A program made the translations under genes and the position numbers. This document shows, piece by piece, positions 8,362 through 17,494 of a DNA stretch of 51,723 nucleotides. The notes below the pieces were generated by a model. The model searched no databases, was not told where the DNA came from, and worked only from the letters and a program-made list of their open reading frames with translations. Source of the DNA: an uncultured Acidimicrobiales bacterium (GTDB taxonomy: Bacteria > Actinomycetota > Acidimicrobiia > Acidimicrobiales > SHLQ01); assembly GCA_938002955.1 (NCBI GenBank), contig CALLAA010000098.1, positions 1 through 51,723 on the forward strand. The letters are read 5' to 3'. Position 1 is the first letter of the stretch, and each line of letters begins with the position of its first letter.

Positions 8362-9513
8362 ATGAGCCATACACCCCACACCGCACAGACAGCCCAGAAC
8401 CGCCCAAATCAGCCGCCGTTGCGCGTCGCCCACCTCATCAAAGGGCTCGGACCCGGCGGAGCCGAACGGCTGATCGTCAATCAGCTCGAAACCGCCGATC
8501 CCAACATCGATTACACGGTCTTGCGACTGATTGGTCACAAGAGCCACCTGGTCAGCGCCGTCGAGGCGACCGGAGCCACGAGCATGCTGATCGGTGGTGG
8601 TCGACTCTGGCCGCTGGCTCTACGGAAGAAGCTCGCCGCGCTCGACCCCGACGTGATCCACGCACATTCCCCCGTCTTGGCCATCGCAGCGCGGCTCCTC
8701 ATCAGCGTGACAAACATCGACGCTGCGATCCTGACGACAGAGCACAACCGCTGGCCGCGACATCATCGCGTCACCCGCCTCGGCAACCGACTGACGGCGG
8801 CACGTGACACCGCCCGCATCGCCGTATCCGAAGACGTTCGACAGTCGATGAGCACCTCGTTGCACGCCACCACCGAGGTGCTCGATCACGGCGTTCCGCT
8901 CGGCCCGCTCGTCGAACTCCGAGCAAAACGCCCCGAAATGCGTGCTCGCCTGCTCGGCGATGCTGCGGACTCGACGATCGTCATCGGCATCGTCGCGAAC
9001 TTTCGACCCGAGAAGGCCTACGACGTGTTTCTCGACGCAGCCGAGCAACTCGCCGCCCGCCGTTCAGGTATTCGGTTTTTCGTTGTTGGGCAAGGGCCCG
9101 GCGAAGCTGCGTTTCGTCACGGGGTTCGCGAACGCGGACTCGATTCCGTGATCGAGGTGCTCGGTTATCGTGACGACGCAACCGAGGTCATGAGCGCATT
9201 CGATATTTTCACGCTCACGTCTCGCCACGAAGGCAAGCCCGTGTCCCTCATGGAAGCATTCGCTTTGGGCGTCCCCGTTGTCGCTACTCGAGCCGGCGGC
9301 ATACCCGAAGCGGTGACCGACGGAGAGAACGGCATCCTCGTCGACATCGATGACACATCAGCGGTGAGCAACGCATGGGAACGTCTCGCAAACGACGACG
9401 CGCTTCGTACCCGAATGGGTCAGGCTGCGGCGGCGTCAGCGGTCGGCTTCGATGCAGCCGTTGCAACGAGGTCGATCGAATCGGTGTATCGCTCCATTGC
9501 TGGACGAGGCTGA
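8362..9513 (+). CDS. Glycosyltransferase family 4
   Basis: A 383-residue cytosolic GT-B enzyme. The N-terminal loop KGLGPGGAERLIVNQLE is typical of GT4. The donor-binding half contains FRPEKAYDVFLDA, VVGQGPGE and the EX7E region SRHEGKPVSLMEAFALGVPVV. It should transfer a sugar from a nucleotide donor to a lipid-linked acceptor; the sugar cannot be predicted. The ATG at 8362 gives the right N terminus; longer in-frame starts would run into the divergent Wzz-kinase gene. No clear ribosome site is seen. Its last 94 bp overlap the 3' end of the convergent GT4 gene. Confidence 0.9.
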   Translation: MSHTPHTAQTAQNRPNQPPLRVAHLIKGLGPGGAERLIVNQLETADPNIDYTVLRLIGHKSHLVSAVEATGATSMLIGGGRLWPLALRKKLAALDPDVIHAHSPVLAIAARLLISVTNIDAAILTTEHNRWPRHHRVTRLGNRLTAARDTARIAVSEDVRQSMSTSLHATTEVLDHGVPLGPLVELRAKRPEMRARLLGDAADSTIVIGIVANFRPEKAYDVFLDAAEQLAARRSGIRFFVVGQGPGEAAFRHGVRERGLDSVIEVLGYRDDATEVMSAFDIFTLTSRHEGKPVSLMEAFALGVPVVATRAGGIPEAVTDGENGILVDIDDTSAVSNAWERLANDDALRTRMGQAAAASAVGFDAAVATRSIESVYRSIAGRG

Positions 9514-10694
9514 GCAATTCCGGCGTCACGAAGCAGCGAACGATAGAGGCCTAACGTTCGGGCGATCACACGCCGCTGGTCGAACTCCGCTGCTGCACGT
9601 AAGCGCGCAGCCCGACCCATCGAGCACCGCATTGCGGGATCGTCGATCAATGTTCGAATCGCCGCGGCGAGCGCCCGCGGCGATTGCGGCTCGACGAGCA
9701 CGCCGGTCGTACCATGGGCAACGACTTGGCGACATCCTCGGACGTCGGTGGACACCACCGGTACGCCCATGGCACTCGCTTCCATCGCAGACCGCGGGAA
9801 TCCCTCTCGGTGCGACGGCAAGACGAAGATGTCGAACAGCGCAAGCAGTGCGTCGACGTCGGTTCGCGAACCGAGGAAGTGCACGCCGAGTGCCGACATT
9901 GCATCGATCGTTGCTTGGTCGACGGCCCCGGTCTTGCCGGGCTCGGTCGGCCCAACGACGACCACAGCAATATCGAGGCCCTCGTCGAGTAGCTGTTCAA
10001 CGGCGTCGAAGAATTCTCGGTACCCCTTCTCCCACACCAATCGTCCGACCATTCCAATGACGGTCGTGCCGGGACCGATGCCGAGCTTGCGGCGATGCGC
10101 ACGTGCCATTCGAGTCTTGATCGTCGACGGAGAGAACCGGTCGAGGTCGATGCCGTTGCCGAGGAGATGAACCCGCTCTGCGGGCACCCCAAGGGAGCGC
10201 AGCAGCTCGACGTCCTCGACGTTCTGCACAAGCTCACCGTGGCTGCAGGCCGCGGCGAGGCGTTCGGCTCCGTAGACCGCAGCGCGCTTCGCGACCGAAT
10301 CGGTCGGCTGAGCGAACAGTCCGTGCACCGTGTTGACCACGATCGGCACCTGACATCGTCGTGCGAGCATGCGTCCGAGCACCCCCGGCTTGGGATTGTG
10401 CGTATGCACGATGTCGGGGCGAACCTGTTCGAACACTGCGCGCAGTTCCGACCACGCGTTGCGGTCCGAGCAAAGATCCATCGAGCGCGACAGGGAGGGA
10501 ATGGCGATGTGTCGATGCCCGCGCTCAACGATGGCATCGACATGAGGCCCGGGCGCGGAGACGGTCGTTAGGTCATAGCCAGCAGCGGCGAACGCATCGA
10601 GTTGCGGGCCGAGCAACCAGTCGAGACTGATCGCCGTCGTCGTCAGGTGAAGCAGTCGCGGGTTTCGATAGTTCGTGTCTGGCACGACCCTCAC
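9420..10694 (-). CDS. Glycosyltransferase family 4
   Basis: A 424-residue GT-B enzyme with the features of CapM/PimB-like GT4 proteins: IVHTHNPKPGVLGRMLA, the acceptor-side NTVHGLFA, LLGNGIDLDRF, GMVGRLVWEKGYREFFDA, and the EX7E element SHREGFPRSAMEASAMGVPVV. The start is GTG at 10694, in a GTGA overlap with the deacetylase gene, so the two are translationally coupled. The C-terminal 30 or so residues are encoded antisense to the neighbouring GT4 gene and end in a low-complexity Ala-rich tail, suggesting an extended C terminus. The donor and acceptor sugars are unknown. Confidence 0.9.
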   Translation of the reverse strand: MRVVPDTNYRNPRLLHLTTTAISLDWLLGPQLDAFAAAGYDLTTVSAPGPHVDAIVERGHRHIAIPSLSRSMDLCSDRNAWSELRAVFEQVRPDIVHTHNPKPGVLGRMLARRCQVPIVVNTVHGLFAQPTDSVAKRAAVYGAERLAAACSHGELVQNVEDVELLRSLGVPAERVHLLGNGIDLDRFSPSTIKTRMARAHRRKLGIGPGTTVIGMVGRLVWEKGYREFFDAVEQLLDEGLDIAVVVVGPTEPGKTGAVDQATIDAMSALGVHFLGSRTDVDALLALFDIFVLPSHREGFPRSAMEASAMGVPVVSTDVRGCRQVVAHGTTGVLVEPQSPRALAAAIRTLIDDPAMRCSMGRAARLRAAAEFDQRRVIARTLGLYRSLLRDAGIAQPRPAMERYTDSIDLVATAASKPTADAAAA

Positions 10695-11530
10695 GCTGCC
10701 TTGCCTCGGTAACGGGCAATGTTGATCACCCGGCGAATGTCATCCTCGGTTCGCATCCCGCCATTCACCTTGCGACTGAACCCTTCCCAGCCATCGGCGT
10801 TCTGAATGGGAGACCGATTCAGTCGGAACAGGTCGGTCGCTCCCGGCAGATTTGGACGCGTACCGGCGACAGCGGCGCTGCGGTAGCGAGAGCGAACGAG
10901 TGCCTCGACGTCGGGCCGCGCTGGAATTGCTTTGGGATAGGCGAAGTGGATCGGAGCCGAACCGAGTTCGTCTTCGATCCGCTCGTTGCAGCGATCGAGT
11001 TCTTCTGTGGCGACAGCGACCGAACAACGGTCGAGCAGGACATGGTTGTGCGTATGTGCCCCGACCGTCACGAGACCGGTCGACACCGCGTCACGAAGTC
11101 CGGTCCAGGAAACCGGCACGCCGTCGGCCGGGTAATTCGTTCCCGAGTCGACAAACCCGGTCGATAGATACAACGTTGCGGGGAGTTGGTACTCGACGAG
11201 AATCGGCAAGACGACATCGACGAAATCTGCGGTGCCATCGTCAAACGTCAGAGCGACCGAATTCGACGTTGCTGCACCGGACTCGAGCCCGTCGATGACC
11301 GTATCGAGTGCTTCGGGGCACATGGCAGCCCGAAGGTGACTCATTTGGCGGCGAAACTGCTCGGTCGGCAGATCGACAGGGCTGACCGTACGAGCCCCAA
11401 CCCGATGGTACGCCAGTACAACAGACCCCGAAGACGACGGTCGCACGCTGTCGACGACCAATGCAAGACGCTTCGCGGCGCGCCGGCTCGTCGAGATCGG
11501 CGCAGCAGATGTGGTGGCGGTAATCCCCAT
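10691..11530 (-). CDS. Polysaccharide deacetylase (NodB-like, CE4)
   Basis: A 279-residue protein with the CE4 motifs in order: VLAYHRVG near residue 38, the catalytic LTFDDGTADF near 110, and the metal-binding GAHTHNH near 165. It ends in a polymer-type loop (HFAYPKAIPARPDVEALV). CE4 enzymes remove N-acetyl groups from amino sugars in glycans. No signal peptide is evident, so it may act on cytosolic lipid-linked intermediates, unlike secreted CE4 enzymes. Coupled by a 4-bp overlap to the downstream GT4 gene. It is divergent from the GNAT gene, with about 40 bp between them. Confidence 0.88.
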   Translation of the reverse strand: MGITATTSAAPISTSRRAAKRLALVVDSVRPSSSGSVVLAYHRVGARTVSPVDLPTEQFRRQMSHLRAAMCPEALDTVIDGLESGAATSNSVALTFDDGTADFVDVVLPILVEYQLPATLYLSTGFVDSGTNYPADGVPVSWTGLRDAVSTGLVTVGAHTHNHVLLDRCSVAVATEELDRCNERIEDELGSAPIHFAYPKAIPARPDVEALVRSRYRSAAVAGTRPNLPGATDLFRLNRSPIQNADGWEGFSRKVNGGMRTEDDIRRVINIARYRGKAA

Positions 11531-11570
11531 GAGAGGGCTAGTCGGCGACCGGTTCCCAAAGCTGAGCCTT

Positions 11571-12536
11571 ATGACTCACTACGATCTCGCCATGAGCTTG
11601 GACAATGTCGACATAGGCCCGGCTACGGGCGATGACATCGACGAGATCATCGATGTGTGTAGCAAGGCCCTCGGTTGGACCGATCCCGAATTCGACGAAG
11701 CACTGTTTCGCTGGAAGCACCTCGACAACGGGTTCGGCCCCTCGGCGCTCCTCGTCGCTCGTGAAGCCGGAGAGATCTTGGCGGTTCGTCCTTTTATGCG
11801 CTGGCGATTCGCGAGCGAAACCGAGACGATATCGGCCGCCCGGGCCGTCGATACAGCAACCCGTCCTGACGCACAGGGCCGTGGCCTCTTCCGAGCACTC
11901 ACCGAAACCGGAGTCGGCCAACTCCGCTCCGAGGGTGTGGGGTTCATCTTCAACACGCCCAACGCCAAGAGCCTGCCCGGATACCTCACGATGGGCTGGG
12001 AACACGCGGGTTCGGTTCGGCTGGGCTACACGATGCGCTCGCCTCGAGCAGCTGGCCGAATGCTCAAGAGCCGAACCGCAGCCACCAAACCGTCGATCCC
12101 GACCCCTGGGCTCGGGCAATCGGTGCCAGAGGGCATCGCCACCCTCGAGCCGGGGCTACTCATCTCGCGCGACGAGTTCCTCCGCACCGACCACACGCTC
12201 GAGACGTTGCTGTGGCGATATAGCTCCGGTCCCGTTGAGTACCGCTTCGTGCCTGGCCCGAACACGTCCGGTGCCGTCGTCCGTGTTCGCCAGCGCGGCC
12301 CAAGCCGAGAACTCGTGGTCGCCGAACTGCTCGGGACGCCGAGCCTCGACGACGCGCGAACCATTGTTCGTGACACACTCGCAGAGACACATGCCGACTA
12401 TTGCATCTGCACCGCTGGGTTACCTCGCACCATCAGCATCGAACGGCTCGGCCCCAAACTCGCGATCCGTGAGGTCACCGACGCACCAAAGCCCGACGCA
12501 ATGCACTGGCAGCCAGGCGATATCGAGCTCTTCTAA
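11571..12536 (+). CDS. GNAT-family acetyltransferase
   Basis: A 321-residue protein whose N-terminal half is a GNAT fold: DIGPATGDDIDEIIDVCSKA at the start, an acetyl-CoA loop region ATRPDAQGRGLFRALTETG near residue 95, and NTPNAKSLPGYLTMGWE after it. The C-terminal half is a second alpha/beta region, as in larger acyltransferases of surface polysaccharide loci. It could N-acetylate an amino-sugar intermediate, the opposite of the divergent deacetylase; that is inference. The start could be ATG 11571 or ATG 11592. It is followed after about 50 bp by a GT4 gene on the same strand. Confidence 0.75.
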   Translation: MTHYDLAMSLDNVDIGPATGDDIDEIIDVCSKALGWTDPEFDEALFRWKHLDNGFGPSALLVAREAGEILAVRPFMRWRFASETETISAARAVDTATRPDAQGRGLFRALTETGVGQLRSEGVGFIFNTPNAKSLPGYLTMGWEHAGSVRLGYTMRSPRAAGRMLKSRTAATKPSIPTPGLGQSVPEGIATLEPGLLISRDEFLRTDHTLETLLWRYSSGPVEYRFVPGPNTSGAVVRVRQRGPSRELVVAELLGTPSLDDARTIVRDTLAETHADYCICTAGLPRTISIERLGPKLAIREVTDAPKPDAMHWQPGDIELF

Positions 12537-12589
12537 CCCCTGATCACCGCCATGGCTCAATAGTTCGTTCGACCCACCGATTGGAGCGG

Positions 12590-13747
12590 GTGACTCCCGC
12601 TCCCCTCACTCCACTACCCTCAGCCAACCCCCAGCCGCTGCGGGTCTTGTTCGTTTCGTCGACCACCGGAGGCGGGTCGGGACGTAGTCAGCGATCGCTC
12701 AACGCAGCGCTTCGAGACCGCGGCGTACACACGATGATGCTGGTCGACAACGCAACGGGAGCGACCGTCACTCGGTTCCTCCACGAACAGCTCTGGGATG
12801 CGTCCGTTCGCTTTGAGAACCGTCGCGTTCTCGGCGACTCCGCATCGTGGCTTCGTTCCTTCCCCGGTCGCACCGCTCACCGAATCCCCGGTGATGTCTT
12901 GGTGACCCCTGCGCCCGAAAACGCATTCCCCGATATTGCGGTCTCGTTCAAGCCAGACATCGTGATCGGCTCGAGCATCGCCCGGCCCACGTGGCGCCAG
13001 ATCCGCAAGACGTGCCAAGAACTTGGGCTCCCAGCCGTCCTTTACCTCCGCGAAGAAACCGCGCTGACCCACCTCGAATCAGGCCACCACGCGGCAGTAA
13101 TTGCGAATAGCAAGACGTTGGCGGCGGGTGCATCGACCTACGGCGTCGACGCCACATTCGTGCCGTCCATCGTGGATCTCGCCGACGCCCGCGTCGACTC
13201 GACACGAGAACGCATCGTTCTCGTGAATCCACGTCGGGAACACGGCGTTGACGTGATTGAGGACCTCGCACGGAACTTTCGGACGATCGAGTTCGTCCTG
13301 CAAGAATCCTGGAAACTTCGCCCCACCGAACGTGCACACATCGACGGCATTCTCAGCCGCCACCCAAACGTGTGCTTCCGGCCACGGGTCGATTCGCCCG
13401 CAGAGGTCTTTCGCGACGCCGCGATCGTGCTCGCCCCCCACCGCATCGACAACCGCCCACGAACGATCCTCGAAGCGCTCAGCAACGGCATCCCCGTTAT
13501 TGCGAGCAACCTACCCGGATTGGTCGAATCGGTCGGTTCCGGCGGCATCATCGTCGACCATGAGAACGGCTGGGTCGACGCGATAAGCACCCTGTGGCAA
13601 GACCCGGCCGCGTACCGGCGGTACGAGCAGCAGGCCTTCCGGTTTGCCGAACGACCTGAGGTCCAAACCGACCGCGTCGTCGGCGATTTCCTCGACGTCG
13701 TCGGCACGACCATCCGGTCTCAGCTCGCGACGAACGAGGTCCTATGA
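12590..13747 (+). CDS. Glycosyltransferase family 4
   Basis: A GT-B protein of about 385 residues. It has a Gly-rich N-terminal loop (FVSSTTGGGSGRSQRSLNAA) and a late donor-binding section with APHRIDNRPRTILEALSNG, a variant of the EX7E motif, then PVIASNLPGLVESV. The start is a choice between GTG 12590 and TTG 12581; neither has a well-spaced ribosome site. The 3' end overlaps the next GT2 gene by ATGA, so it begins a chain of four coupled glycosyltransferase genes. The transferred sugar is unknown. Confidence 0.82.
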   Translation: MTPAPLTPLPSANPQPLRVLFVSSTTGGGSGRSQRSLNAALRDRGVHTMMLVDNATGATVTRFLHEQLWDASVRFENRRVLGDSASWLRSFPGRTAHRIPGDVLVTPAPENAFPDIAVSFKPDIVIGSSIARPTWRQIRKTCQELGLPAVLYLREETALTHLESGHHAAVIANSKTLAAGASTYGVDATFVPSIVDLADARVDSTRERIVLVNPRREHGVDVIEDLARNFRTIEFVLQESWKLRPTERAHIDGILSRHPNVCFRPRVDSPAEVFRDAAIVLAPHRIDNRPRTILEALSNGIPVIASNLPGLVESVGSGGIIVDHENGWVDAISTLWQDPAAYRRYEQQAFRFAERPEVQTDRVVGDFLDVVGTTIRSQLATNEVL

Positions 13748-14601
13748 GTAGCCCGCTTTCGGTCATCATCGCCGCAAAAGACGCGGAACAAACCATCGCC
13801 GACCAGCTCGACGCGCTCCTCTCGCAGCCCTGGCCAAACGGCGGAGAGATCATCGTTGCCGACAACGGATCCTGCGACAGCACCGTCGCCGAGGCCGAGC
13901 GGTTCGCTCGGTCGGACATCGCGGTTCGCGTCGTCGATGCCAGCTCGGTCTCGGGTGCCGGACACGCCCGGAACCGTGGAGTGGCAGCGAGCGCCAATGA
14001 TTACGTTGCGTTCTGCGACGCCGACGACGTCGTACACGAAGCCTGGGTGCGTTCGGTGACGGCCGCCCTCAACGACACGCCAGCGATCGGCGGCAAGCTC
14101 GAATTCGACAGACTCAACCCCGACTGGGTCGTTGGTTCCCGGGGCCAACTCCATGCGGTCAACGACCTCCCGAGCTTCGATGGGGTCTTCCCCGTTCTCA
14201 GCTCCTGCAACCTGGGTATTCGGCGAGCGATCTTCGACGAAATCGGTGGATTCGACGAGTCGTATCTTCGGGGCCAAGACGCCGAACTCTCGATGCGACT
14301 CCATCACGCTGGCGTCACGATGGGTTTCGCCGAGGACGCCATCGTGCACTACCGAATGCGATCGGGGCTTCGTTCCATCTATCGACAAGCCCTCGGCTGG
14401 GGCGAGGTACAACACCGACTGCGCCGAGCACTGCCAAACGCTCCCCAGACAGACCACAAACGCATCCTGCGCTCGTGGGCCTGGCTCGGAACCCATCCGC
14501 ACTTGCTCGCCACCCAAGCTGGCCGAGCGCGGCTCGCCTACGTTGCTGGCATCCGCGTCGGCGTCGCCCGCGCCCAGCTCCTCGAGCGGAAGCAACGATG
14601 A
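13744..14601 (+). CDS. Glycosyltransferase family 2
   Basis: A 285-residue GT-A enzyme. It opens SPLSVIIAAKDAEQTI, then has EIIVADNGSCDST for the nucleotide and the metal-binding CDADD near residue 97. The acceptor side has DESYLRGQDAELSMRL, equivalent to the ED region. It overlaps both neighbours by 4 bp (ATGA). It is clearly paralogous to the next gene: both share the GA-ARNRGV and FCDADD signatures and a C-terminal SWAWL segment followed by VAG-R-G. Confidence 0.9.
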   Translation: MSSPLSVIIAAKDAEQTIADQLDALLSQPWPNGGEIIVADNGSCDSTVAEAERFARSDIAVRVVDASSVSGAGHARNRGVAASANDYVAFCDADDVVHEAWVRSVTAALNDTPAIGGKLEFDRLNPDWVVGSRGQLHAVNDLPSFDGVFPVLSSCNLGIRRAIFDEIGGFDESYLRGQDAELSMRLHHAGVTMGFAEDAIVHYRMRSGLRSIYRQALGWGEVQHRLRRALPNAPQTDHKRILRSWAWLGTHPHLLATQAGRARLAYVAGIRVGVARAQLLERKQR

Positions 14602-15470
14602 CCATGGACACGACCGCCCGCCCAACCGCATCGATCGTGATGCCGTGCTACAACGTCGGCGACACCCTGAACGAACAGCTGGAACGACTCCTCCCCCAGA
14701 TCGACCTCACGGGCGCTGAGCTCGTCCTCGTCGACAACAACTCGACCGACGATACGCCCGCGCTGCTCAACGCCATTCAGCATCGTGACAACGTCACCAT
14801 CGGCCGCGCTAGCCACGCGCAGGGCGCTGCGTACGCACGAAACCGAGGGGTCGATCTGGCACGTGCAGACAAGCTCTTGTTCTGTGATGCCGACGACCTC
14901 GTGAGCCCGCGGTGGGTCGAAACAATGTCGCACGCGCTTTCGACCAACCCGGTCGTCACCGGCACCCTCGACATCACCGAGCTCAATAGCGAAACTCAAC
15001 AAGCAGGACGCGGCACCGGGCAAGGCCCGGCCAGCTTCTATGGCCTGTTCCCGATCGCACACGCCGGGAACATGGGCGTGACTCGCCGCGCGTGGGATGC
15101 GATCGGCCCAATGGACGAATCGTTGACGACCGGCGAAGACATGGAATGGTCGCTCCGGGCAAAGACCAGCGGGCACAACATCGTGCGGGCCGATGACGGC
15201 ATTGTTCACTACCGCTACAGGCAAACAACCCGGGCGTTATGGCGACAAGGATTTCTCTACGGCCAGTTCCGGCCCGAGATCGCACGCCGGGTCCACGCCT
15301 CGCTCGGTCAACGCGTCCCACGTATCGCCGGCGCACGGTCCTGGGCATGGCTCGCCCTCAACAGTCCACGGGTTGTACAACGCGACCTCCGTCCACAACT
15401 CGCCTGGGTTGCCGGAAATCGACTCGGACACATCGTGGGCAGTATTCGCGCCCGGTTCATGGTGCTCTGA
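14598..15470 (+). CDS. Glycosyltransferase family 2 (paralogue of the upstream gene)
   Basis: A 290-residue GT-A enzyme. Motifs in order are TASIVMPCYNVGDTLNEQL, ELVLVDNNSTDDTP, AQGAAYARNRGV, the metal-binding LFCDADDLV near residue 95, and the catalytic-side DESLTTGEDMEWSLR. The start ATG at 14598 lies in an ATGA overlap with the preceding gene. The shared order and spacing of motifs with that gene indicate a tandem duplication with later divergence, so the two probably add different sugars or linkages (inference). Confidence 0.9.
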   Translation: MTMDTTARPTASIVMPCYNVGDTLNEQLERLLPQIDLTGAELVLVDNNSTDDTPALLNAIQHRDNVTIGRASHAQGAAYARNRGVDLARADKLLFCDADDLVSPRWVETMSHALSTNPVVTGTLDITELNSETQQAGRGTGQGPASFYGLFPIAHAGNMGVTRRAWDAIGPMDESLTTGEDMEWSLRAKTSGHNIVRADDGIVHYRYRQTTRALWRQGFLYGQFRPEIARRVHASLGQRVPRIAGARSWAWLALNSPRVVQRDLRPQLAWVAGNRLGHIVGSIRARFMVL

Positions 15471-16390
15471 TGGCGAACCTCTATGGAGCGCTCTGCACGT
15501 ATCGACGATCGGCCGACCTCGTCGAGATGCTCGACCGACTCGACGACCAGACGCGTCCGCTCGATCATCTCGTGATCATCGACAACGACGCTGACGATCA
15601 CATCATCGACCTCGTCACCAACCACCGCATCACCGATCGCATCACGGTCGACGTCGTTGGCGCCCCAGACAACCCAGGACCCGCCGGAGCATTCGCAATC
15701 GCCCAGCAACAACTGGCTGACGTTGCCGAGCCGGACGACCTCTTCATCACCTTCGATGACGACGACCCGCCAACGACCAACACCTTGCTCGAGAACCTCA
15801 GCGCATTCGCGGAAGCTGAGCTCACCGATGAAACCGTGGCCGGCGTCGGCCTACGAGGTGGCGTGCTCAATGAGCGAACCGGCGTGATCTCACCACGCCC
15901 GCAACACCCGCAACGACACGATGGCCCATCCAGCGAGGAGGCCGACCACCTCCACGGCGGGTGGTTCCCGTGTTACCGATTCGGCGCACTGCGCGATGTA
16001 TCTGGTTTCGACGAGGAGCTCTTCTGGGGCTTCGAAGAACTCGACGTTGGTCGACGCCTCAAGGCACACGGCTATTCGCTGCGGGTCGCAACGGATCTGT
16101 ACCGGACGGTCGCTCCGACCAGAACTCCAAAGAGCTGGTTCGCGCCCCTCGCCGAGCCATCGTGGCGGCACTTCTACCGACACCGGAACCTGATCCGGAT
16201 TCTGCGTCGCGACCATGCATGGGGAGGACTGTCGCTCACCATCGGCCTTCGACTGGTGCTCAAGCCCCTCGTCGAGGCCATTCGAACGCCGCGTCTCGCG
16301 CTATGGCACTTGCGCACGAACCTCGATGCAATCCGAGACGGCCTCCGACGTCATCCCGAACCCAAGCATCCTCGCCACCTCCCCACATAG
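15470..16390 (+). CDS. Glycosyltransferase family 2 (GlfT-like)
   Basis: A 306-residue GT-A enzyme of a different GT2 branch from the two before it. It opens LYGALCTYRRSADLVEMLD, has HLVIIDNDADD, a distinctive acidic metal-binding run FITFDDDDPP near residue 100, and a WGFEELDVGRRLKAHGY catalytic loop. The DDD run and WGFEE loop recall rhamnosyl- and galactofuranosyl-transferases. The start overlaps the previous stop by one base (TGATG). It is the last gene of the coupled glycosyltransferase run; about 120 bp of probable regulatory DNA follow. Confidence 0.85.
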   Translation: MANLYGALCTYRRSADLVEMLDRLDDQTRPLDHLVIIDNDADDHIIDLVTNHRITDRITVDVVGAPDNPGPAGAFAIAQQQLADVAEPDDLFITFDDDDPPTTNTLLENLSAFAEAELTDETVAGVGLRGGVLNERTGVISPRPQHPQRHDGPSSEEADHLHGGWFPCYRFGALRDVSGFDEELFWGFEELDVGRRLKAHGYSLRVATDLYRTVAPTRTPKSWFAPLAEPSWRHFYRHRNLIRILRRDHAWGGLSLTIGLRLVLKPLVEAIRTPRLALWHLRTNLDAIRDGLRRHPEPKHPRHLPT

Positions 16391-16428
16391 GCCACGACGT
16401 CGACACGTTTCTGCCTCCCTATCTCGAT

Positions 16429-16465
16429 CAAAAGCCTGAACTCATAGGTCTTTTGGCCGATAGGG
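16429..16465 (+). promoter_or_regulatory. Candidate promoter/operator with GTAGGYCTTTTG-like and CCGATAGG motifs
   Basis: ATAGGTCTTTTG (16444-16455) is followed at once by CCGATAGGG (16457-16465), about 50 bp before the epimerase start. A partial inverse copy, CAAAAGCCT (16429-16437), lies upstream, so the site is nearly palindromic. Similar motifs occur upstream of genes starting at 22187, 22315, 25468 and 36294. Confidence 0.4.
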
Positions 16466-16513
16466 CATAGCGCCCAATCCCGCCCGGGCGATGATGTAGG
16501 AGACCGAGCACCA

Positions 16514-17494
16514 ATGCGAGTTTTGATCACCGGAGGCGCCGGCTTTATCGGCGCCAACCTCACCCGAGAGCTCCTCTCGAATGGCCACGCCGTATCGATC
16601 GTCGATGACCTCTCGACCGGCCGAATGTCGAACCTCGAAGGTCAAGATGTCGAGTTTCATCGGGGCAGCATTCTCGACGTCGACCTCCTCACCGCCCTCG
16701 CGTTCGATGCCGACGCAATCGTGCATCTCGCGGCACGTTCATCGGTGCCCCGATCACTCGACGCACCGATCGCGAGCCACCAGGCCAATGCGACCGGAAC
16801 GCTCAACGTCCTCGAAGCATCGCGCGCAGCCGGCGGTCGACACGTGGTGATGGCGTCATCATCTTCGGTGTACGGAGCAAACGCCGAGCTGCCGAAGCGT
16901 GAGAACGCTGCGACTCGACCAATGAGCCCGTACGCAGCCTCGAAGCTCGCCGCCGAGGCGTACGCCCTCGCGTATCGATCGTCGTTCAACATCCCGACGC
17001 TCGCGTTTCGTTTCTTCAATGTGTTCGGACCGCTCCAACCCGCCGGACACGCGTACGCCGCCGTCATCCCTGCCTTTGTCGACGCAGCGCTGCGCGGTTC
17101 GACGATCACCGTGCACGGCGACGGGACCCAGTCCCGAGACTTCACGCACGTCTCGACGGTGTGCAACACCATCCGACAAGCACTCGAGAACGAGATCTCC
17201 TCCGCTGACCCGGTGAACCTTGCGTTCGGCTCGCGAATCACCCTGAACGAGGTCCTGGCACTCATCGCCGATCAGGTCGACCAGCCGCTCGTCGTCGAGA
17301 ACGTCGCCAACCGGGTCGGTGACGTCCCCCACTCACAGGCCGACTGTTCATTGCTGCGCTCGCTCATCTCGGACATCGAGCCCGTCGACTTCGCTGTCGG
17401 TCTCACCGAGACCATCGAGTGGATGCGCACCATCGTTGGCCAGCCGGATCTCGACCTGTCGACCACCACCGAATCGTCGACCGCGCGCTCGTGA
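16514..17494 (+). CDS. NAD-dependent nucleotide-sugar epimerase/dehydratase (extended SDR)
   Basis: A 326-residue extended SDR. The NAD-binding TGGAGFIGANL is at the start, DDLSTG selects NAD, and the catalytic ASSSSVYG and SPYAASK (Tyr and Lys) lie near residues 117 and 137. RFFNVFGP and GDGTQSRDFTHV follow as in UDP-glucose 4-epimerase relatives. It should epimerise or dehydrate a UDP-sugar for the exopolysaccharide; the specificity cannot be read. AGGAG lies 11 nt before the ATG. The stop overlaps the next gene by GTGA, tying it to the PglC- and PglD-like genes. Confidence 0.9.
   Translation: MRVLITGGAGFIGANLTRELLSNGHAVSIVDDLSTGRMSNLEGQDVEFHRGSILDVDLLTALAFDADAIVHLAARSSVPRSLDAPIASHQANATGTLNVLEASRAAGGRHVVMASSSSVYGANAELPKRENAATRPMSPYAASKLAAEAYALAYRSSFNIPTLAFRFFNVFGPLQPAGHAYAAVIPAFVDAALRGSTITVHGDGTQSRDFTHVSTVCNTIRQALENEISSADPVNLAFGSRITLNEVLALIADQVDQPLVVENVANRVGDVPHSQADCSLLRSLISDIEPVDFAVGLTETIEWMRTIVGQPDLDLSTTTESSTARS

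Noticed and set aside
16429-16455. Intrinsic terminator at the CAAAAGCCT/AGGTCTTTTG inverse copy
   Set aside because: The stem has an unpaired base and is followed by GCCGATAGGG, not a T run; a protein-binding site is more likely.
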